Part shown: positions 15,862 through 23,694 of the stretch, piece after piece
Numbering within the stretch: position 1 is the stretch's first letter
Layout: the number at the start of each line of letters is the position of its first letter
Assembly: GCF_012273655.1 (NCBI RefSeq)
Contig: NZ_JAAWWP010000017.1
Coordinates: forward strand, 103,348-167,347
DNA: 64,000 bases
Source: Streptomyces physcomitrii
GTDB taxonomy: Bacteria > Actinomycetota > Actinomycetes > Streptomycetales > Streptomycetaceae
Direction: 5' to 3'
Made by a program: the position numbers and the translations under genes
Notes under the pieces: model-generated
Seen by the model: only the letters and a program-made list of their open reading frames with translations
Told to the model about the DNA's origin: nothing
Databases searched by the model: none

Positions 15862-17136
15862 ATGCAGACCAACTCCCCATGGCGGATACCCGACTTCCGC
15901 ACGCTGTTCACCGCGACCACCCTCAGCCAGCTCGCCACCAACATCGGCTATGTCGCGGTACCGCTGATCGCGGTCACCGAACTCGACGCCAGCCCCGGTG
16001 AGGTGGGCGCGCTCGCCACCCTCAGCACCGTCGCCTTCCTGCTCATCGGGCTGCCCGCGGGCGCCTGGGTGGACCGGATGCGGCACCGCAGGGTGCTGAT
16101 CGCGGCCGACCTGACCAGGGCGGCCCTGTTCGCCTCGCTGCCGATCGCCTGGTGGCTGGACTCGCTCACCCTCGGACAGCTCTACGCCGTGGTGCTCTTC
16201 AACGGCTGCGCCACCGTCTTCTTCGACGTCGGCTCGCAGAGCGTGCTGCCCCAACTGGTCGGCAAGGAAGGCCTGGTGCAGGCCAACGCCGCCGTCATGA
16301 CGCTCATCGCGGCGGGCAACGTCGCGGGCCGCGGCGCGGGCGGCGGCTTCGTCCAGCTGCTCACCGCGCCGGTCGCGGTGGCCTTCACCGCGGGCAGCTA
16401 CCTCGCCTCCGGGCTGCGGCTGACCGGCATCCGCCACACTCCCCCGCCGCCTCCCCCGCCGTCCGGCGCGGCCGTCACGCTACGCGCGCAGATCGCCGAG
16501 GGCGTACGGCACGTCTTCCGCAACGCGGAGCTGCGGGCGCTGGCGCTGACCGCCTCCTTCACCAACCTCGGCTCGCAGATCATCAACACCATGCTGCCGG
16601 TGCTCTTCGTCCGCGAACTCGACCTGCCCGCAGGCGCCTTGGGCCTGTTCTGGGCGGCGGGCGGCGCCGGGCTCCTCGCCGGAGCGCGCTGTGCGCGGCC
16701 CATCGCGGGACGGCTCGGCTACGGCCGCACGCTCGGTCTCGCCGGGCTCTGCATGGCCCCCGCCGGGCTGCTCATCCCGCTGGTCGACCGCGGAGGATGG
16801 CTGTATCTCGCCGGTGCGGGCTACCTGCTCGCGATGTTCAAGACCGGAATGGACAACGTTCTCGGAGTCAGCCTGCGCCAGCGCATGACGGCGGGTTCCC
16901 TGCTCGGGCGGATGAACGCCACCTTCCGCTTCATGCTGACCGGCGCCCTCGCGGTCGGCTCGGCCGTGGCCGGCGCCATCGGTGAACTCACCAGCGTGCA
17001 CACCACCTTGTGGGTGGGCGGCGTGATCCTCTCGCTCGCCTTCCTGCCGGTCTTCCTGTCCCCCGTGCGAAGGCGCCGCGAGCTTCCCGAACAACAGGAG
17101 GAGGTCGTGCGCAAATCCGCACCCGCCGATTCCTGA
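15862..17136 (+). CDS. MFS exporter (EntS/DHA3-like)
   Basis: A 424-residue integral membrane protein with about twelve hydrophobic segments. The loop between segments 2 and 3, GAWVDRMRHRRVLIAADLTRA, is the MFS signature motif A as seen in the DHA3 drug/siderophore exporter group. Family members export drugs or secondary metabolites by proton antiport. It is divergent from the SDR operon, sharing its operators, so export of that operon's product or self-resistance is the likely role. The C-terminus is a short charged tail (RRRELPEQQEE). Confidence 0.88.
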   Translation: MQTNSPWRIPDFRTLFTATTLSQLATNIGYVAVPLIAVTELDASPGEVGALATLSTVAFLLIGLPAGAWVDRMRHRRVLIAADLTRAALFASLPIAWWLDSLTLGQLYAVVLFNGCATVFFDVGSQSVLPQLVGKEGLVQANAAVMTLIAAGNVAGRGAGGGFVQLLTAPVAVAFTAGSYLASGLRLTGIRHTPPPPPPPSGAAVTLRAQIAEGVRHVFRNAELRALALTASFTNLGSQIINTMLPVLFVRELDLPAGALGLFWAAGGAGLLAGARCARPIAGRLGYGRTLGLAGLCMAPAGLLIPLVDRGGWLYLAGAGYLLAMFKTGMDNVLGVSLRQRMTAGSLLGRMNATFRFMLTGALAVGSAVAGAIGELTSVHTTLWVGGVILSLAFLPVFLSPVRRRRELPEQQEEVVRKSAPADS

Positions 17137-17162
17137 TTCCACAGAACAGGATTTACCGCGAA

Positions 17163-17188
17163 GCCGTTCCGCACCTGTGCGGAACGGC
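17163..17188 (+). terminator. hairpin after MFS gene
   Basis: A perfect 12-bp stem (17163-17174 with 17177-17188, GCCGTTCCGCAC and its complement) around CT lies 27 bp after the MFS stop. It probably ends the MFS transcript ahead of the separate desaturase promoter. Confidence 0.75.
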
Positions 17189-17249
17189 ACATACGCGTGC
17201 CAGGAAAAGTCCGGTGAACTTTGCCGGATCACTGCACGGAGGTGTCGTC

Positions 17250-17284
17250 TGCTGCACTTCCGTTAAATGCAGGAAGTTGCAGCA
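17250..17284 (+). promoter_or_regulatory. imperfect 12-13 bp inverted repeat upstream of desaturase
   Basis: TGCTGCACTTCC (17250-17261) and GGAAGTTGCAGCA (17272-17284) form a dyad with one unpaired A. It ends 10 bp before the TTGACG element below, so it is well placed for an operator. No regulator is assigned. Confidence 0.5.
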
Positions 17285-17293
17285 AAATAACGG

Positions 17294-17325
17294 TTGACGG
17301 CTTACCGGTCCGCTGAAAAGATAAT
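17294..17325 (+). promoter_or_regulatory. candidate promoter for desaturase operon
   Basis: TTGACG (17294-17299) is a good -35 element. AAGATA (17318-17323), within AAGATAAT, lies 18 bp downstream as a possible -10. The desaturase start at 17432 leaves a leader of about 100 nt. This is one of the few places in the window resembling a housekeeping-sigma promoter. Confidence 0.5.
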
Positions 17326-17431
17326 TCGCGTGCCTCCCTCAGGGCGGCCCTGCTGCTATGCGCACGGTGTTCCACCCGATCCTTGCGATCGAATTCGAGA
17401 ACCCGCTCGTTCAAGACTCCACAGGAGCGCG

Positions 17432-18649
17432 ATGGCCGCCATCGAAAGCGACCCGAGAACCGATGACTTCGCGGAAGATCTCTTAGACCCCCGTGAATCA
17501 ATGCGTCCGCTACCCAGGTTCACGCAGTACCCGTTGACCCTGCTCACCGGTAAGCCGCTCGCCGGGCAGAAACCTCTTTCCTGGTGGTCACCGACTTTTC
17601 ATCTGGTCTCTGCCGTGTTCTCCATGGCGGTCGGCATCGCACTCAGCTGCACCGGCCTTTCCCTTTCCGGGGCCTGGCTGCTGCTGTTCCTCCCGGGCTG
17701 GGCCGCCACCCTGCACGGGATGCGCAACCTGCGGATGATGATCTTCCACCAGTGCGCGCACAGCAACATGTACCGGCGCCGCCGGCCGGACGGGATCATC
17801 GGGCGCGCGATCTCCAGCACGCTGATCATCCAGAACTTCGCCCGCTACAGCCGCGAGCACGTCAGCGACCACCACGCCGCGCACCACATGACGATGCGCG
17901 ACCCCACGGTGCAGGCCTTCCTGGTGAGCCTCGACGTGCACCCCGGCATGACGCGGCGCCAGATGTGGCGCCGGCTCCTCGGGAAGCTGTTCTCCCCGAG
18001 GTTCCACTTCGCCTTCGCGGTGGCCCGCAGCCGGTCCTTCTGGAACGCCTCGGCCCCCAGCGAGAAGGCGGGCGCCCTCGGCCTCTACGTGGGACTCGGC
18101 GCCGTCACGGTGGCGACCGGCACCTGGGAGTACCTGGTCCTCGCCTGGCTGGTGCCGCTGGTTCCGCTCTTCCAGGTGAGCAACACCCTGCGGCTGTGCG
18201 TGAAGCACACCTTCCCGGCGCCGGGCACCGAGGTGAAGCGCGGCAAGGAGTACTTCGGCTCGCTCACCAACGCGATCTTCCTCGGGGACGCCGCGCCTGA
18301 CCGCTCGCTGCCCCCGGTCCGCCGCGCGGCCGGCTGGCTCCGGTGGGGCTCGCGGATGGCCTTCGTCCACGCGCCGACCCGCTACCTGGTGCTCACCGGC
18401 GACACGGTGGTGCACGACTTCCACCACCGCTACCCCGCCACCCGCCAGTGGGCCGACTACCTCTTCGCCCGCCAGCAGGACGCCGACCGGGGCAGCCCCG
18501 GCTGGCCCCCGTACAAGGAGGCCTGGGGCCTTGTGGCCGCCATCAACCTGGTCTTCGACTCCCTGTCGGTCGCCGATCCCGAGGAGTTCGACGTGAATCG
18601 GCTGGGCGAGGTCAGCAAGCGCGAACTCTTCGCCGCATTCGACGACTGA
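17432..18649 (+). CDS. membrane fatty acid desaturase/hydroxylase family protein
   Basis: A 405-residue membrane-bound di-iron desaturase-family protein; ATG 17432 follows AGGAG. Three His clusters are visible: H106-QCA-H110, H143-VSD-H147-H148 with AAHH, and H328-DF-H331-H332, plus several hydrophobic segments. The family inserts double bonds or hydroxyls into acyl chains or other lipophilic substrates with O2. It heads the rightward operon with GH3, hydrolase, enolase and FAH genes, so the product probably carries a modified acyl group. Whether the substrate is a lipid, an ACP- or CoA-bound acyl, or a small alkyl unit is unknown. Confidence 0.85.
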   Translation: MAAIESDPRTDDFAEDLLDPRESMRPLPRFTQYPLTLLTGKPLAGQKPLSWWSPTFHLVSAVFSMAVGIALSCTGLSLSGAWLLLFLPGWAATLHGMRNLRMMIFHQCAHSNMYRRRRPDGIIGRAISSTLIIQNFARYSREHVSDHHAAHHMTMRDPTVQAFLVSLDVHPGMTRRQMWRRLLGKLFSPRFHFAFAVARSRSFWNASAPSEKAGALGLYVGLGAVTVATGTWEYLVLAWLVPLVPLFQVSNTLRLCVKHTFPAPGTEVKRGKEYFGSLTNAIFLGDAAPDRSLPPVRRAAGWLRWGSRMAFVHAPTRYLVLTGDTVVHDFHHRYPATRQWADYLFARQQDADRGSPGWPPYKEAWGLVAAINLVFDSLSVADPEEFDVNRLGEVSKRELFAAFDD

Positions 18650-18676
18650 GCAACAAGACGACCGAGCGACAAAGGG

Positions 18677-18700
18677 CCGGGCCCGTTCCACCGGGCCCGG
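18677..18700 (+). terminator. short hairpin between desaturase and GH3 genes
   Basis: CCGGGCCCG (18677-18685) pairs with CGGGCCCGG (18692-18700) in the 168-bp gap. It could attenuate rather than fully end transcription, since the next gene has the same direction and no obvious promoter. Confidence 0.5.
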
Positions 18701-18817
18701 GCCGCCGGACCTGAAAAGCACACCGGGCACCGGACGTTCATCGCGGCCGGACAATTCACCGCGCACTCATCCGCACACTCTCCGTACCGGAAACGAGCCA
18801 GAGAGAAGCTGAAGGCA

Positions 18818-20482
18818 GTGGACCGACCTGACTGGCAAGAACACTGGAAAGCGCGTCGCACCCCGTTCGCCGAGGAATGCCGACAGGCCCGTGCCGAGCT
18901 GCTGGCCGACCTCAAGGACCCCCAGACGGCCCAGCGCCGGGTCCTGGAGGACGTCATCGCTCTCTGCGCCGACTCCCTGTACTGGAAGGAGAACGGCTAC
19001 GACCGCATCGCCGCCGACCCCGGCACCTTCCGCGACATCCTGCCCCTGACCCGCTACGGCGACTTCGAGCGGCAGATCGACCGGGAGACCCGGACCAAGG
19101 GCGGCGTGCTCTCCTGCAGCCCGGTGCTGCGCTGGCTGAAGACGAGCGGCACCACCGGCGTCCCCAAGCGGGTCCCGTACACCCTGCACTGGCTGCTGAC
19201 GTACCGGATCCCCGCGATGGCCGCCATGTGGGGCACCTATCTGGAGCACCACCCCGAGCTGCTCGACCACCCGCACGCCACGCTGGACACCCAGACCGTG
19301 CGCGAGGCGGTCACCGACCAGCTGTACGGGGTGCAGTACCAGGCGATCAGCAACCGCTACCCGCAGCTCAACAGCCGCGACTGGAACCCGCCCTGGGGCG
19401 AGGCACCCTGGTTCGGCACCCGCGCGCCCGCCTCGCACGAGGGCCGGATGTACCACCGGATCCGCCAACTCCTCGGTGAGGACCTGCACTTCATCTCGGC
19501 GATCAACCCGAGCACGCTGATCTCGCTGCGCGACCTGGTGGCCGCGCACGGGCCCGCCCTCGTCCGCGACCTGCGCGAGGGCACCCTGGAGGGCGAGCCC
19601 TTCGGCGCGCCCGACCCGGAAGGCGCCGAGCGCCTCGCCGCCGTGCTCGCCCGGGAGGAGTTCAGCCTCAAGGACATCTGGCCCTCGCTGAGCCTGTACA
19701 GCTGCTGGCTCTCCTCCTCCGCCGGGCTCTACCAGGCCAAGCTGGACGAGGTGCTGCCCGGCGTCGCCAAGATGCCGTTCATGAGCTGCGGCACCGAGGG
19801 GGTCACCACCATCCCGGTGGACGACTCGCTGGACAGCCAGCCGCTCGCGGTGGGGCAGGCCTTCTTCGAGTTCGTCCCGGCGGAGGTGCCGCTCGGCTCC
19901 CTCATCGAGGCCGGGGAGAAGGTGGACACCCTGCTCTTCGACGAGGTGGAGCCGGGCCGCGACTACCACCTGATCATGACCCAGGGCAACGGCCTGTTCC
20001 GGCTGTGGAGCGGCGACATCTACCGGGTGGACCGGATCGTCGACGGCACCCCCTGGATCCACTTCGTCCACCGCGACGGCGTCTTCCACTCCTTCACCGG
20101 GGAGAAGATCACCGAGGCGCAGGTCACCCAGGCCATCAGGGAGGGCACCGCCGCGCACGGCATCGACACCAGCCTGTACATGTGCGGGCCGAACTGGGCC
20201 GAGCCGCCGCACTACGTGGTGGTGAGCGAGGTCCCGCTCCCCGACCCGGAGCTGGACCACACCCTCTCCTCGGCCGTCGACCGGCAGCTGATGGAGATCA
20301 ACCTGGAGTACGCCTCCAAGCGCACCAGCGGCCGGCTCGGGGCCCTGGAGTTCTACACCGTGCCCAAGGACGCGATCAACGCGTACAACGAGGCCCGCAG
20401 ACACCCGGCCAATCCGACCCAGCACAAGTACAAGCCGTTCCAGAAGGACGTCGGATTCCTCGCCGACATCGTCGGCCGCTGA
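18818..20482 (+). CDS. GH3 family adenylating acyl-amino-acid synthetase-like protein
   Basis: A 554-residue member of the GH3 superfamily, best known as plant enzymes (JAR1, GH3.x) that adenylate a carboxylic acid and join it to an amino acid. The phosphate-binding loop KTSGTTGVPKRVPY is at about residues 107-120; SCGTEGVTTIPVDD and GNGLFRLWSGDIYRV match later ATP- and acid-binding regions. The start is GTG 18818. Bacterial GH3 proteins occur sporadically in biosynthetic clusters. Next to a desaturase and a Cys-type hydrolase, it probably activates an acyl acid and forms an amide or ester. Confidence 0.82.
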   Translation: MDRPDWQEHWKARRTPFAEECRQARAELLADLKDPQTAQRRVLEDVIALCADSLYWKENGYDRIAADPGTFRDILPLTRYGDFERQIDRETRTKGGVLSCSPVLRWLKTSGTTGVPKRVPYTLHWLLTYRIPAMAAMWGTYLEHHPELLDHPHATLDTQTVREAVTDQLYGVQYQAISNRYPQLNSRDWNPPWGEAPWFGTRAPASHEGRMYHRIRQLLGEDLHFISAINPSTLISLRDLVAAHGPALVRDLREGTLEGEPFGAPDPEGAERLAAVLAREEFSLKDIWPSLSLYSCWLSSSAGLYQAKLDEVLPGVAKMPFMSCGTEGVTTIPVDDSLDSQPLAVGQAFFEFVPAEVPLGSLIEAGEKVDTLLFDEVEPGRDYHLIMTQGNGLFRLWSGDIYRVDRIVDGTPWIHFVHRDGVFHSFTGEKITEAQVTQAIREGTAAHGIDTSLYMCGPNWAEPPHYVVVSEVPLPDPELDHTLSSAVDRQLMEINLEYASKRTSGRLGALEFYTVPKDAINAYNEARRHPANPTQHKYKPFQKDVGFLADIVGR

Positions 20483-20497
20483 GGGGACACACAGACC

Positions 20498-21379
20498 GTG
20501 ATCGAGACCAAGAGGCCGCCGCAGAACGTGCGCAAGGAGATCATCCCCCTGGTGTCCGGCGGCACCGAACTCGCCCTGCACCGCTGGCAGCCCGAGAAGC
20601 CGGCCAAGGGAGCCGTCTTCTACTTCCACGGGCTGCAGAGCCACGCCGGGTGGCTGTGGGAGGTCGGGCCCCGCTTCGCCGACAACGATGTTGCGCTCTA
20701 CGTACTGGACCGGCGCGGCAGCGGGGTCAGCCAGGGCGAGCGCCACGAGATCCCGGACGTGGAGACCGTCGTCGCCGACTATGTGCACGCCCTCACCGAG
20801 GTGCGGCGCAGGATCGGCGAGACGGTCCCGCTCACCCTCTTCGGGCACTGCCTGGGCGGCTCCTTCCTGGCGGCCCTTCTGCACCACGAGTCCTTCCGGG
20901 TGCCCTACCAGGCGGTGGTCTACTGCTCCACCTGGCTGGGGCGGCTGCACGCCCTGCTCGGCGAGGAGGAGCGCGCCGCCCTCGCCGCGGAGGACAGCGC
21001 GGAGCTGTGGGACGCCGGGCTCAAGTCCGAGGACTTCACCGACGATCCGCTCTACCGGCGCTTCATCGACGAGGACGACCTGGCACTGCGCCGGATCACC
21101 CGCCGCTCCCGCGCCACCCTGCTGGGCCTGGAGGAGCTGTACCTCGCTCCGCGGCGGACGCTGCCCGAGGTGCCCTCGGCCTTCGTCTCCGGGCTGACCG
21201 ACCCGATCGTCGACCTGGACGCCACCCACCGGGTCTTCGGGGAACTGACCGCCGACCGCGGGATGATCCTCAAGTTCCCGACCCCGAAGCACTACCTCTT
21301 CTACACGGACGTCCGTGACGACCTGGTCGACTGGACCAGCACGCACACCTTGCTGCAGGGCGTGGACCGCGATGGCTGA
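20498..21379 (+). CDS. alpha/beta hydrolase with Cys nucleophile
   Basis: A 293-residue protein of the monoacylglycerol-lipase/lysophospholipase type: YFHGLQSHAGWLWEVG (oxyanion region) and LDRRGSGVSQGERHEI. The nucleophile elbow reads FGHCLGGSF, so residue 118 is Cys where the family has Ser. Asp235 (GLTDPIVD) and His265 (PKHYLFY) complete the apparent triad. Cys at this position is known in dienelactone hydrolase and some acyl-transferring thioesterases and favours thioester exchange or transacylation. GTG 20498 follows GAGGGG, 15 bp after the GH3 stop, and the enolase gene overlaps its end by 8 bp, so these three are translated as a unit. Confidence 0.87.
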   Translation: MIETKRPPQNVRKEIIPLVSGGTELALHRWQPEKPAKGAVFYFHGLQSHAGWLWEVGPRFADNDVALYVLDRRGSGVSQGERHEIPDVETVVADYVHALTEVRRRIGETVPLTLFGHCLGGSFLAALLHHESFRVPYQAVVYCSTWLGRLHALLGEEERAALAAEDSAELWDAGLKSEDFTDDPLYRRFIDEDDLALRRITRRSRATLLGLEELYLAPRRTLPEVPSAFVSGLTDPIVDLDATHRVFGELTADRGMILKFPTPKHYLFYTDVRDDLVDWTSTHTLLQGVDRDG

Positions 21380-22532
21380 GGCCCTGCTGCACCGGGTGGC
21401 GCTGCCCATGCGGATCAGTTTCGACCACCCGGCGGCCAAGCGCTCCACCAGCGACAGCCTGGTCCTTCGGCTGCGTCTGGACGGCGCCCAGGGCCTCGGC
21501 GAGTGCGCGCCCCGGCGCTATGTCACCGGGGAGACCACCGGCAGCGTGACGGAGGCCCTGCGGCGGGTGCCGCTGGACAAGCTCTTCGCCGTGCTGCGCG
21601 GCAGCTCCCCGGCGGACCTGCTCGCCAGGCTGCGCGAGGAGGACTTCGGCGCGGTCTTCGGCATCGACGGCGGCAGCAATCTCCTCTGCCTCCTGGAGAC
21701 CGCGGTACTCGACCTGCTCGGACATCAACTGGGCCTCTCCACCTACGAGTTGCTGCCGGACGAGGGCCAAGGCCCGGCGCCCGCACGGCTGCCGGTCTCG
21801 CAGGTCCTCGATCTCAGCCTGGACGTGGAGGAGTTCCTCGACACCCGGGGCCCCTTCCATTTCGTGAAGGTCAAGGCCAGCGACGACCTCGCGCGGGACC
21901 TGCGGACCGTACGCGCGATCCGCGGGCGGCTGGGCGAGGCGGTGCCGATCCTGGTCGACGCCAATATGAGCTGGACGGCCGAGGACGCGGTGGACTGGGG
22001 CAGGCGGCTGCACGAGGCCGGTGCCGCCTATGTGGAGGAGCCGCTGCCCCCGCGCTCCTGGGAGCAACTGCGGGCGCTGCGGCGGGAGTCGGGGCTCAAG
22101 GTCATGCTGGACGAGTCGCTGTGCACCGCCGAGGACGCCCGGCGGGCGGTCGCCGAGGAGGCCTGCGACGTCTTCAACATCCGGCTCGCGAAGAACGGCG
22201 GACTGCTGCGCTCGGCCCGGCTCGCCGCCCACGCCCGGCAGCAGGGCCTCGGCTTCCAGTTCGGGGTGCAGGTCGCCGAGGTCGGGCCGCTGATCAACGC
22301 GGGCCGCGCGCTGGCCTTCCGCAACCCGGACGCGCTGACCGTGGAGGGCGGCCAGTCGGACCGCTTCTTCCCGGAGATGATCGTCTCGCCCGCCCCGGTG
22401 GTCGACCGCACGGCCAACACCCTCTCCCCCGCCCCCGGTCCGGGGCTCGGACTGCGGCTCAACCCCTCGGCCCGGGAGTGGGCCGCCCTCCGCTACGACG
22501 AGGCCTCCGGCCACTGGCGCGCGCTCTCGTGA
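21372..22532 (+). CDS. enolase superfamily protein, muconate-lactonizing subgroup
   Basis: A 386-residue mandelate-racemase/MLE-type enzyme. All subgroup residues are visible: K166-x-K168 (VKVKAS), metal ligands D196 (LVDANMSW), E222 (YVEEPLP) and D247 (MLDESL), and the opposite base K274 (NIRLAKNGG). Family reactions start by removing the alpha proton of a carboxylate: dipeptide epimerisation, N-succinylamino acid racemisation, OSB synthesis or cycloisomerisation. With two ATP-grasp ligases nearby, dipeptide or N-acyl-amino-acid epimerisation is attractive but inferred. It is not a methylaspartate ammonia-lyase by motif. A suspicious homopolymer patch lies just after its stop. Confidence 0.88.
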   Translation: MAEALLHRVALPMRISFDHPAAKRSTSDSLVLRLRLDGAQGLGECAPRRYVTGETTGSVTEALRRVPLDKLFAVLRGSSPADLLARLREEDFGAVFGIDGGSNLLCLLETAVLDLLGHQLGLSTYELLPDEGQGPAPARLPVSQVLDLSLDVEEFLDTRGPFHFVKVKASDDLARDLRTVRAIRGRLGEAVPILVDANMSWTAEDAVDWGRRLHEAGAAYVEEPLPPRSWEQLRALRRESGLKVMLDESLCTAEDARRAVAEEACDVFNIRLAKNGGLLRSARLAAHARQQGLGFQFGVQVAEVGPLINAGRALAFRNPDALTVEGGQSDRFFPEMIVSPAPVVDRTANTLSPAPGPGLGLRLNPSAREWAALRYDEASGHWRALS

Positions 22533-22641
22533 CCGGATCCCTCCGGCCGGGGGGGGGGGGGGGCCCGCCCCCGGCCGGGGCCCCCCCCCCCCCCCCCCCC
22601 CCCCGAAAACCCCCCCCCGCCCAGGGGCGCGCGCTCTCGTG
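22516..22641. repeat. homopolymer patch flanked by 16-nt duplication (possible assembly artefact)
   Basis: After the enolase stop come 15 consecutive G (22549-22563), then 24 consecutive C (22581-22604), GAAAA and another C run. The 16-mer GGCGCGCGCTCTCGTG occurs at both borders (22516-22531 and 22626-22641). Runs this long are foreign to the surrounding GC-rich coding DNA. The duplicated border suggests a mis-joined or badly read segment rather than biology. The enolase C-terminus itself reads normally. Confidence 0.6.
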
Positions 22642-22653
22642 CCGGTTACCCAC

Positions 22654-22702
22654 GGCGCGGGCGGGGAGCCGGACCGCACCGGTCCGGCTCCCCGCCCGCG
22701 CC
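22654..22702. terminator. 22-bp perfect hairpin between enolase and FAH genes
   Basis: Arms 22654-22675 and 22681-22702 are perfectly complementary over 22 bp with a GCACC loop. This is a very strong terminator for the desaturase-GH3-hydrolase-enolase transcript. The FAH gene 48 bp further on would then depend on read-through or its own promoter. Confidence 0.85.
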
Positions 22703-22749
22703 GGAACCCGCAAGAACTCCCGTACGAACTCCCGCAAGGAGACGGCAAG

Positions 22750-23616
22750 ATGACGGTGCTCTTCGAATGCGTCCACCAGGGCGAGCGGTACTTCGGCTTC
22801 GGCATTCCTGCCGAGGGCGAACCGCTGCGGCTGCACCGGCTGGACGGACTCGACCTGTCCGCCGCCCTGCTCGACGCCGCGGCCTCCGGTGCGGACCCCC
22901 GGGCGGCGCTGACCGCCGGGCGGCCCGCCGTGGAGGTGCCCTGGACGGAGTCCGCCGGGGTGGAGTTCCGGCCGCCGCTGCTGCCGGACTCGGTGGGGGA
23001 CGCCCTGATCGGCGGCTTCATGCAGACGCACAACGTCAAGGTGGACGCCGCCACCCAGTCCCAGCCCAACTGGTTCTTCAAGAGCCTCGGCGAGGGCCTG
23101 CGCGTCTCCGGCAGCGAACTGGCCGTCCCCGCCTCCTCGCTGGCGATCTGCGAGGAGGCCGAGGTCGTCCTCGTCTACGCGGTCGACGCCTCGGGCGAGC
23201 CCCGCTACCTGGGCCACGGCTTCGGCAACGACCTCACCGACATCGGCCGCTTCAAGCGGCACGCCGGCCACCTCTCGTACGCCAAGCTCTGCGAGGCCGG
23301 GATCTCCCCCTTCCTCTTCCTCGGCGAGCCGCCGGAGTCGGTCACCGGCACGGTCACCATCGAGCGGGGTGGACAGGCCGCCTACCAGGGCGAGTTCACC
23401 ACCGGGACCAAGGCCCTGCACTACGGCCTCGCCGACATCATGACGGAGCTGTTCTCCTACCGGGCGCTGCACCACCCCGGCCGGATCCACTACGTCTACC
23501 TGGGCGCCGACCGCAGCAGCTTCCACGGCGGCCACCAGATGGCCGACGGCGACCGGATCACCCTGGACTTCGCCAGCCACGGGGTGGTGCTGAGCAACAC
23601 GGTGCGCTGGAGCTGA
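22750..23616 (+). CDS. fumarylacetoacetate hydrolase (FAH) family protein
   Basis: A 288-residue FAH-superfamily protein; ATG 22750 follows CAAGGAG. Metal-site acidic residues appear in AICEEAEVVLVYAVD and in GFGNDLTDIGRF. The end MADGDRITLDFASHGVVLSNTVRW is typical. FAH members cleave carbon-carbon bonds of diketo acids, decarboxylate, or hydrate 2-oxo acids using Mg2+. This one has an unusual middle segment, MQTHNVKVDAATQSQPNWFFKSLG, in place of the short family loop. It ends the rightward gene set and converges on the second YcaO gene. Confidence 0.82.
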   Translation: MTVLFECVHQGERYFGFGIPAEGEPLRLHRLDGLDLSAALLDAAASGADPRAALTAGRPAVEVPWTESAGVEFRPPLLPDSVGDALIGGFMQTHNVKVDAATQSQPNWFFKSLGEGLRVSGSELAVPASSLAICEEAEVVLVYAVDASGEPRYLGHGFGNDLTDIGRFKRHAGHLSYAKLCEAGISPFLFLGEPPESVTGTVTIERGGQAAYQGEFTTGTKALHYGLADIMTELFSYRALHHPGRIHYVYLGADRSSFHGGHQMADGDRITLDFASHGVVLSNTVRWS

Positions 23617-23631
23617 CCCCGGCTCCACCAC

Positions 23632-23675
23632 GGCGAAGGCCGCACCCCCTGCCCAGCGGGGGTGCGGCCTTCGCC
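23632..23675. terminator. bidirectional terminator, FAH / YcaO
   Basis: A perfect 18-bp stem (23632-23649 with 23658-23675, GGCGAAGGCCGCACCCCC and its complement) and 8-nt loop lie between the convergent FAH and YcaO stops. It closes the 17-kb modification operon. Confidence 0.9.
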
Positions 23676-23694
23676 GGTCGGCTGCCCGGGCCCG

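Noticed and set aside
21372..22532. Methylaspartate ammonia-lyase, which would link directly to glutamate mutase.
   Set aside because: The visible catalytic set is KxK plus an opposing Lys (MLE subgroup). The His/Lys arrangement of methylaspartate ammonia-lyase is not seen.
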